Below, in pieces: positions 57,890-64,000 of a stretch of 64,000 nt of DNA. The position numbers and the translations under genes were made by a program. Position 1 is the first letter of the stretch, and each line of letters opens with the position of its first letter. Source of the stretch: Oceanicoccus sp. KOV_DT_Chl (GTDB lineage: Bacteria > Pseudomonadota > Gammaproteobacteria > Pseudomonadales > Dasaniaceae); assembly GCF_900120175.1 (NCBI RefSeq), contig NZ_FQLF01000002.1:310001-374000 (forward strand), given 5' to 3'. Under the pieces are notes generated by a model. It had not been told where the DNA came from. It was given only the letters and a program-made list of their open reading frames with translations, and made no database searches.

Positions 57890-57904
57890 CTTTTCAAGCA
57901 GACA

Positions 57905-57943
57905 CAAAAAAGCCGTACTGAATGACTTCAGTACGGCTTTTTT
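57905..57943. terminator. Bidirectional terminator
   Basis: AAAAAAGCCGTACTGAA and TTCAGTACGGCTTTTTT form a long perfect stem with A and T tracts on both sides, between the convergent Sel1-repeat gene and aceF. Confidence 0.9.
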
Positions 57944-57957
57944 ACGCCAATACTTTT

Positions 57958-59586
57958 CTATAACACCAAACGTCGAATATCCGCTAGCAACTCACCTAAG
58001 TAAGTCATAAACCGCCCACCATCACCACCATTTATAGCCCGGTGATCATAGGACAATGCCAATGGCAGCATTTTTCTAGGTACAAACTCTTTTCCATTCC
58101 AATGCGGCTTAACCGCTAGTTTGGATATACCCAAGATTGCCACCTCTGGTGTATTCACGATAGGGGTAAACCCCTGACCGCCAATCCCGCCCAAGCTTGA
58201 AATGGTAAAACATCCGCCTTGCATTTCAGCTGGCTTTAATTTTCTGTCCTTGGCTTTTTGCGCCAGTTCGACAGTTTCTGCCGCTAAATCCCAGATAGAT
58301 TTTTTATCGACATCCCGTATTACCGGTACCACCAAGCCAGCCGGAGTATCAACGGCCATCCCAATATGAACGTAATGCTTAAACACCATGTTTTCGCCAT
58401 CACTATCCAGCGACGCATTGAATTTCGGGTGATCAAGCAAGGCCTTGGCACAGGCTTTTAATATAAAAGGCAATGGCGTAATTTTTACCCCTCGACGCTC
58501 AGCTTCCGCCTTCAAAGACTGACGAAAATCTTCCAAATCAGAAATATCGGCGTCATCAAACTGGGTAACATGCGGCACATTCAACCAACTGCGATGCATA
58601 TTTTGGGCGGTGATTTTATGAATTTTGGTCAACGGTTCAATGGTCACGTCACCAAACTTGCTAAAATCCACCGCCGGCACTGCAGGTATACCGCTACCGC
58701 CAGAGCTGCTCGCTTTATTCGCTAAAGCCGCTTTCACATGCGCTTTTAAATCATCTTTGGAGATACGACCTTTGGGGCCACTCCCCTTAACGTCAATTAA
58801 AGGTGCGCCCAATTCTCGCGCCAAACGCCGAACGGCTGGCCCAGCGTAAATAGACGGATCAGAATCTGCGGCTGGCGGCTTCGAATCACTTGATTGCGCA
58901 GCCGGGGCAGGAGCACTGGCAACTACCGGTGGCGGCGAAGCCACGGCCTCAGCCGGAGCTGGGCTAGAAGTAGTCTCTGTAGCTGGCTCAGCGGCTGCAG
59001 CCATCACCTCCAACTTTAAAATCTCGCCACCTTCAGAGATTGTATCGCCCTCTGCTACCGCGAGTGAAATGACTTTACCTGCCATTGGCGCTGGCACTTC
59101 CATAGACGCTTTATCAGTCTCCAGCACAATAAGCGAATCACCTTCGGCCAAGTCATCGCCGACTGCAACACAAACCTCAATGACATCAACATTAGCGGCA
59201 CCACCAATATCAGGCACCTTTATGGTTTGGGTAGAAGCGGCAGCTGCGTTATTTTCATTGACACTTGGTGCCACAGGTTCGGGGTCGGGTTTTACTTCTG
59301 CAGACGCTTGCACAGGGGCGTCTTCTGGTTCGGCAACAGCCTCCCCAGCCTCAACCTCCAATTCAAGAATCACATCACCCTCAGATAGCGAATCACCATC
59401 CGAGATCATGATTGCAGACACTGTCCCCGCCATAGGGGATGGCACTTCCATTGAAGCCTTATCAGACTCGAGCACAACCAACGAATCTTCAGCAGCAATC
59501 TGATCACCTACTGCCACACAAATCTCAATCACCTCGACGCCTTCTGCGCCGCCAATATCAGGCACTTTAATTATTTCTTTACTCAC
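57958..59586 (-). CDS. aceF: Pyruvate dehydrogenase E2 (dihydrolipoamide acetyltransferase)
   Basis: 542 residues. Two lipoyl domains (lipoyl-Lys in ESDKASMEVPSP and ETDKASMEVPAP, around residues 44 and 160) are joined by Ala/Pro/Glu-rich linkers. A peripheral-subunit-binding domain (AGPAVRRLARELGAPLIDVK) and the catalytic domain follow (SYDHRAINGGDGGRF, where His and the following Asn/Gly replace the usual DG). It transfers acetyl groups to CoA in the E1-E2-E3 complex. It follows aceE by about 65 bp. No lpd (E3) gene follows. Confidence 0.96.
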   Translation of the reverse strand: MSKEIIKVPDIGGAEGVEVIEICVAVGDQIAAEDSLVVLESDKASMEVPSPMAGTVSAIMISDGDSLSEGDVILELEVEAGEAVAEPEDAPVQASAEVKPDPEPVAPSVNENNAAAASTQTIKVPDIGGAANVDVIEVCVAVGDDLAEGDSLIVLETDKASMEVPAPMAGKVISLAVAEGDTISEGGEILKLEVMAAAAEPATETTSSPAPAEAVASPPPVVASAPAPAAQSSDSKPPAADSDPSIYAGPAVRRLARELGAPLIDVKGSGPKGRISKDDLKAHVKAALANKASSSGGSGIPAVPAVDFSKFGDVTIEPLTKIHKITAQNMHRSWLNVPHVTQFDDADISDLEDFRQSLKAEAERRGVKITPLPFILKACAKALLDHPKFNASLDSDGENMVFKHYVHIGMAVDTPAGLVVPVIRDVDKKSIWDLAAETVELAQKAKDRKLKPAEMQGGCFTISSLGGIGGQGFTPIVNTPEVAILGISKLAVKPHWNGKEFVPRKMLPLALSYDHRAINGGDGGRFMTYLGELLADIRRLVL

Positions 59587-59651
59587 ACGAATTTCCTGTA
59601 GTTAAGTGGCTAGACTTTTTATGCATCATTCCCATTTATATGACTCTTAGA

Positions 59652-62300
59652 CTAACATCCCATCGGGTCCCTTTTATCGCTACTAATGCCAAATTTTTTG
59701 GCCGCATCAACGGCTACCGAAGCATCCAACTTATCTTCATCTACCAAAGATTTTAAAGCCGCCAAGACCACGAAATAACGATCTACTTCAAAGTGGTAAC
59801 GCAACATTGCGCGCGTGTCAGAGCGACCAAAGCCATCAGTACCTAACACCCGATACTGGCGACGAATAAACGGCGCTATTTGCTCACCATAAGACTTCAT
59901 ATAATCGGTAGCGCAGATAACCGGCCCTTCACAATCCTCTAATTGCTGTGCCACATAAGACTTACGTGCAACCTTCTCTGGATTCATTAAGTTCCAGCGA
60001 TCAACAGCCATACCCTCGCGACGTAACTCATTGATACTGGTCAAACTCCACACATCAGCATCAACATCATAGTCATTACGTAGAATTTCAGCAGCAGCCT
60101 GAACTTCACGTAAAATCGCGCCGCCACCCATCAACTGTACAGTATGCGTCTTGCCGTGGGTCGCCTGCTCAATTTTGTACATACCTTTGATAATGCCTTC
60201 TTCACAATTTTCAGGCATTTCAGGGTGATGATAATTTTCATTTTCAACGGTGATGTAATAAAAACAGTTCTTCTTCTCTGCATACATCTGCTGTAAACCG
60301 TGCTGAATAATCACTGCAAGCTCATAGGAGTAAGTAGGATCATAGGCGACGCAATTAGGAATCATATTAGCCATTAACAAGCTATGGCCATCCTGATGCT
60401 GCAGGCCCTCACCATTCAAAGTAGTGCGTCCTGCAGTAGCGCCCAACAAGAAACCTCGAGCCTGTGTATCACCCGCCGCCCAGGCTAAATCCATAATGCG
60501 CTGAAAACCAAACATGGAATAAAAAATATAAAACGGCACCATGGGGTAGCCGTGATTACTGTAAGAGCTCGCCGCAGCTAGCCAGGCTGAAAAAGCCCCT
60601 GCTTCGTTGATACCCTCCTCCAAAATCTGACCTTTTTTATCTTCCTTGTAATACATAATTTGATCGGCATCGTGTGGCGTATAACGCTGGCCTTGCGATG
60701 AATATATACCCAGTTGGCGGAACATCCCTTCCATCCCAAACGTGCGCGCCTCATCAGGCACGATAGGGACTACACGCTGGCCAATTTTTTTATCTTTAGT
60801 CAGGGTTGAAAGCAACCGTACAAACGCCATCGTGGTAGAAATTTCGCGCTTGCCGCTGCTCTTTAACTGTCCGCTAAAACTTTCTAGTGATGGCACTTCC
60901 AGCGCTTCAAAATCATCTTTGCGCGAAGGAATAAAACCACCTAACTCTTCCCTGCGTTTGCGCATATAAACCATTTCAGGACTATCGTCAGCTGGCTTGT
61001 AATACGGGACATTTTTTAATTCATCGTCATTGATAGGAATACCAAAACGATCGCGGAATTTTTTCAAGCTCTCGATATCCAGCTTTTTCAACGAGTGCGT
61101 TTCATTTTGCGCCTCGCCGGAATGGCCCATACCATAGCCTTTCACTGTCATTGCCAAAACCACTGTCGGGCGTTCTACCGTTTCTACCGCCTGCGCATAA
61201 GCTGCATACATTTTATAAGGGTCATGACCCCCACGATTTAGATACATAATATCGTCATCGGATAAATCTTTAACCAATTCCAACAGCTCTGGGTACTTGC
61301 CAAAAAAGTGCTCACGGGTATAAGCGCCGCCATTGGCTTTATAATTTTGCAATTCACCATCGCACACTTCATTCATGCGCTTTTTCAACAAGCCAGTTTT
61401 GTCTTTCTCTAATAGTGCATCCCAGTGGCGGCCCCAAATAACCTTGATAACATTCCAACCAGCACCGCGAAACACCCCTTCTAATTCCTGAATAATTTTG
61501 CCATTGCCACGTACCGGACCATCCAAGCGTTGCAAATTACAATTTACAACAAAAATGAGGTTATCCAGGCGTTCGCGTCCAGCCAACGCGATAGCACCCA
61601 AGGATTCGGGTTCATCACACTCGCCATCGCCCAAAAAGGCCCATACTTTACGACCACTTTGATCAAGCAGTTCACGGCTGTGTTGATACTTCATCACGTG
61701 TGCCTGGTAGATCGCCTGAATAGGGCCCAAGCCCATCGAAACAGTAGGAAATTGCCAATAATTAGGCATCAACCATGGGTGTGGATAAGAAGACAAACCA
61801 TTACCACCTACTTCACGGCGGAAATTATCCAGCTGATCTTCGCTTAACCGCCCTTCCAGATAAGAGCGCGCATACATGCCAGGTGCGCTGTGACCCTGAT
61901 AATAAATAAGATCGCCATGGCGATCATCATTACCTTTAAAGAAATAATTAAAACCAATATCGTAGAGAGTGGCTGCGGAAGAAAATGAGGATATGTGCCC
62001 ACCCAGTCCATCATCATTATCGTTGGCACGCATCACCATGGCGAGCGCATTCCATCGAATCAATGAACGAATACGGCGCTCCATAAATAAATCACCAGGC
62101 ATACGACGTTCATCCGTAGGCTTGATGGTATTGCGAAAGGGAGTAGTGATTGCAGAGGGAACCTGGCTACCGGACTGAGCTACCTCCTCCGCCATGGTCT
62201 TTAACAAGAATGTTGCCCGCTCGGGACCACCATCCTGACCAAGCACATCGGAAAGTGCTTCCAACCATTCTGCTGTTTCGATTGGATCATTGTCTTGCAT
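59652..62300 (-). CDS. aceE: Pyruvate dehydrogenase E1 component
   Basis: 882 residues of the homodimeric gammaproteobacterial E1 type, which decarboxylates pyruvate and acetylates the E2 lipoyl groups. TPP-binding motif GDGECDEPES ... NCNLQRLDGP is at about residues 235-265. SSYPHPWLMPNYWQFPTVSM and TAGRTTLNGEGLQHQDGHS are also typical. AGGGGAG precedes the ATG. It is the first gene of an aceE-aceF operon. The 282-bp upstream region shows no regulator gene and no PdhR-type palindrome that I could find. Confidence 0.97.
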   Translation of the reverse strand: MQDNDPIETAEWLEALSDVLGQDGGPERATFLLKTMAEEVAQSGSQVPSAITTPFRNTIKPTDERRMPGDLFMERRIRSLIRWNALAMVMRANDNDDGLGGHISSFSSAATLYDIGFNYFFKGNDDRHGDLIYYQGHSAPGMYARSYLEGRLSEDQLDNFRREVGGNGLSSYPHPWLMPNYWQFPTVSMGLGPIQAIYQAHVMKYQHSRELLDQSGRKVWAFLGDGECDEPESLGAIALAGRERLDNLIFVVNCNLQRLDGPVRGNGKIIQELEGVFRGAGWNVIKVIWGRHWDALLEKDKTGLLKKRMNEVCDGELQNYKANGGAYTREHFFGKYPELLELVKDLSDDDIMYLNRGGHDPYKMYAAYAQAVETVERPTVVLAMTVKGYGMGHSGEAQNETHSLKKLDIESLKKFRDRFGIPINDDELKNVPYYKPADDSPEMVYMRKRREELGGFIPSRKDDFEALEVPSLESFSGQLKSSGKREISTTMAFVRLLSTLTKDKKIGQRVVPIVPDEARTFGMEGMFRQLGIYSSQGQRYTPHDADQIMYYKEDKKGQILEEGINEAGAFSAWLAAASSYSNHGYPMVPFYIFYSMFGFQRIMDLAWAAGDTQARGFLLGATAGRTTLNGEGLQHQDGHSLLMANMIPNCVAYDPTYSYELAVIIQHGLQQMYAEKKNCFYYITVENENYHHPEMPENCEEGIIKGMYKIEQATHGKTHTVQLMGGGAILREVQAAAEILRNDYDVDADVWSLTSINELRREGMAVDRWNLMNPEKVARKSYVAQQLEDCEGPVICATDYMKSYGEQIAPFIRRQYRVLGTDGFGRSDTRAMLRYHFEVDRYFVVLAALKSLVDEDKLDASVAVDAAKKFGISSDKRDPMGC

Positions 62301-62582
62301 AAAACTCCCCTAAAATACATGTATAAGCCAATGCCGTGCGGCTGCAGACACCGGGCTACGAATAAAGATAGAACACCGGATTAATCAACAGCGTTAGCCA
62401 AAAACCACTATTTCATTACCGGAGACAGGATTTTTGAACAGCCAAACTACCTGCACGACGTAAAAACCGGCACATCGTAGCACATTTTTTAAATAAATAC
62501 TGGGAATAACTCAAGAAAATATAGCTCTATCTCACTGTATTTAATGGATAAATCTCTAAAATCGGGCCAAAAATGCCACTCA

Positions 62583-63734
62583 TTAATCTGACAACAACAC
62601 AAATTTGACCCGGTTATTTTTCAGCGCAACAGCATTCCAGTCCCCGCTGGTATTACCTCTTAAATCATCAGGGTAGGGAAATAGAGGGTTTGAGGCACCG
62701 AACGGAAGCATTTCGAGACGGATATCTTTGGTTATCGCGGCTAGATCCTGAACATACTCCGAAAACTCATCACTTTGCTCAATGGATGCCGCCAATGCTT
62801 GCGCTGTAGACAAACCTATCACATCGCACTCTAGTAACGGTAGGTCTGCGGCCGGCAACATAAACACCTCGGAGCCATCACCTAAGGCCAATAGCGACAA
62901 ACAGAAATCCCCCACATAACCCTCCATTCGAATCACACCTTTAAAACCTGCCACCTGCAAGCGCTCAACCACGCCTTTGAGCAACACCAAGCGATCTCCC
63001 GCCAATGGCAACTCGCCATAATCATACCCTGGCTGCTGATTAAGCAACCACTCGATCGACTCAACAAAATACCCCTGTTGCCGCTCAAACTGCTGTATTT
63101 CTTGCTGCTGTTCAAAATAAAGATTTAACAACCAAAGAATAGGCATTAACCAAATAACAACTACCAACCACTGACGCACAGAGCCCCAAAAAGAAGTCCC
63201 AACAACCATCGGCTCGGGCTCTACGTCGACTGCTTGCGGAGCCGCTAACGGCCTGTCGAATGATTGGGTCACTATGGGAATGCCACCCGTGAGCGCCATT
63301 GGGTCTATCGGCAAATTCTGATCGACAAGATTTAACTCATTCTGGCTTATCTCCTGATTAGCGGCGCCTGCATCGCTATTAACCCTATCCAATACCGCCA
63401 GTAAATCCTGATCTTTGGCTGGCTTGGCCAAGATATCAATAGCGCCTAGCGCTTTAGCCTGCCCCAAATAAATATCACCCTGCTTAGTGGTATGCATCAC
63501 GATGGGAATGTTAGCCGTGACAGGATTAGATTTGATAGCTTTTACTGCACTAAAACCATCCATACCCGGCATCATATGATCCATAAAAATTACATCGGGC
63601 TGATGTTGCTGCAGATAGTCCAGCGCCTCCTGTCCAGATTCAACCATTGCCACTTCAATGCGATGCTTATCCAGCATTTTACGTAGCATAAAACGTGCAG
63701 TTTTAGAATCGTCAACAATTAAAGCCAGTTGCAC
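62583..63734 (-). CDS. Membrane-anchored receiver-domain protein
   Basis: 383 residues. A complete receiver domain comes first (VDDSKTARFMLRKMLDKHRI, phospho-Asp in VIFMDHMMPGMDG at about 51-53, switch residues in VMHTTK, Lys in ILAKPAKDQD). A Pro-rich linker follows, then one transmembrane helix (WLVVVIWLMPILWLLNLYF, about 190-210). The C-terminal 170 residues (LQVAGFKGVIRMEGYVGDFC, IGLSTAQALAASIEQSDEF) lie on the far side and match no domain I know. A receiver linked through the membrane to an apparent extracytoplasmic domain is unusual. It is a stand-alone minus-strand gene. Confidence 0.8.
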   Translation of the reverse strand: MQLALIVDDSKTARFMLRKMLDKHRIEVAMVESGQEALDYLQQHQPDVIFMDHMMPGMDGFSAVKAIKSNPVTANIPIVMHTTKQGDIYLGQAKALGAIDILAKPAKDQDLLAVLDRVNSDAGAANQEISQNELNLVDQNLPIDPMALTGGIPIVTQSFDRPLAAPQAVDVEPEPMVVGTSFWGSVRQWLVVVIWLMPILWLLNLYFEQQQEIQQFERQQGYFVESIEWLLNQQPGYDYGELPLAGDRLVLLKGVVERLQVAGFKGVIRMEGYVGDFCLSLLALGDGSEVFMLPAADLPLLECDVIGLSTAQALAASIEQSDEFSEYVQDLAAITKDIRLEMLPFGASNPLFPYPDDLRGNTSGDWNAVALKNNRVKFVLLSD

Positions 63735-63840
63735 AGTGTAGTATTCCCATAAAGTTATCAGCCGCAGCTACTACCAGACCCCCGTACCTTTCACTGATTT
63801 ATTAGCGAGCAGCGGCAGTCCGAACCTCTTCATAGGATAG

Positions 63841-63869
63841 CTGGAATAACATAATTTTCACTATTCCAG
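63841..63869. repeat. Inverted repeat between the receiver protein and the last gene
   Basis: CTGGAATA and TATTCCAG are perfect 8-bp arms 13 bp apart. No T-run follows on either strand, so it could be an operator or an mRNA stem. Confidence 0.45.
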
Positions 63870-63891
63870 CACGGATATGAGCGATAAAGTT

Positions 63892-64000
63892 TTATTGAAA
63901 GGAATAACTGGGTAACGACTCTTTAAACGCTTCAACATCGACAACGGGCTGACCAGAAACCTCTCCCGCCTCCACAAACTGACCTTCAGAGAAAATGACC
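63892..64000 (-). CDS. C-terminal end of an unidentified protein (5' end outside window)
   Basis: A minus-strand frame enters from the right edge and ends at the TAA at 63892-63894. Its 35 visible residues read VIFSEGQFVEAGEVSGQPVV, then DVEAFKESLPSYSFQ. This is too short to identify; the codon use and absence of stops support a real gene. It lies about 155 bp upstream of the receiver-protein start in the same direction. Confidence 0.5.
   Translation of the reverse strand, partial: VIFSEGQFVEAGEVSGQPVVDVEAFKESLPSYSFQ

Noticed and set aside
1-64000. CRISPR arrays, tRNA or rRNA genes
   Set aside because: I saw no regularly spaced direct repeats and no cloverleaf or rRNA-like segments; short tRNA genes could still be missed by eye.

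Overview
The window looks like chromosome from a Gram-negative gammaproteobacterium, probably a marine Cellvibrionales/Spongiibacterales-type organism. This is inferred from the mix of guaBA, prfB-lysS, rnfABCDGE, aceEF, metG/apbC and dcd genes with steroid-type ring-degradation enzymes, VPxPA-CTERM and dockerin-like secreted proteins, and many RAYT (REP-associated tyrosine transposase) elements. I saw no rRNA, tRNA or CRISPR array.

Layout. 1-7.2 kb: the end of a DUF1631-GGDEF-EAL protein, then a small catabolic cluster (extradiol dioxygenase and a KshA-like Rieske oxygenase, divergently transcribed) bracketed by two paralogous LuxR-type regulators. 7.2-12.9 kb: guaB-guaA-tadA in one direction and xseA in the other, with xseA apparently fused to a SirB2 membrane domain. 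13-18.1 kb: a signalling module made of a CRP-type regulator divergent from a DHp-REC-class III cyclase protein, a single-domain receiver and a hybrid histidine kinase. 18.2-30 kb: an accessory, repeat-rich region with a broken aldo/keto reductase, a VPxPA-CTERM protein, a nitronate monooxygenase with a divergent TetR regulator, small membrane proteins, and at least five RAYT elements or remnants, two of them invaded by the same RAYT family. 30-39.5 kb: a two-gene secreted system, a roughly 2,050-residue Ig/cadherin-repeat protein translationally coupled to a transglutaminase-like protein. 39.7-50.7 kb: lysS, prfB (with the classic programmed +1 frameshift), small conserved genes, a haloalkane dehalogenase-like hydrolase, dcd, apbC and metG. 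50.9-56.9 kb: the complete rnfABCDGE operon. 57-64 kb: a Sel1-repeat protein, aceE-aceF, and an unusual membrane-anchored receiver protein.

The strongest cross-cutting observation is that at least ten genes are interrupted by single-base frameshifts. Nearly all can be repaired by adding one base to a homopolymer, and several repairs restore recognisable family motifs. Either the assembly under-calls homopolymers or these genes have really decayed. The same explanation may account for the apparent XseA-SirB2 fusion. The giant Ig protein and the transglutaminase-like protein are annotated here in pieces, but each reads as one gene after repair.

The most interesting biology is the nested RAYT region (26.4-30 kb), where one RAYT element has inserted inside two other RAYT families in near-identical copies, and the coupled Ig-repeat/transglutaminase-like secreted system with its small zinc-ribbon membrane proteins.
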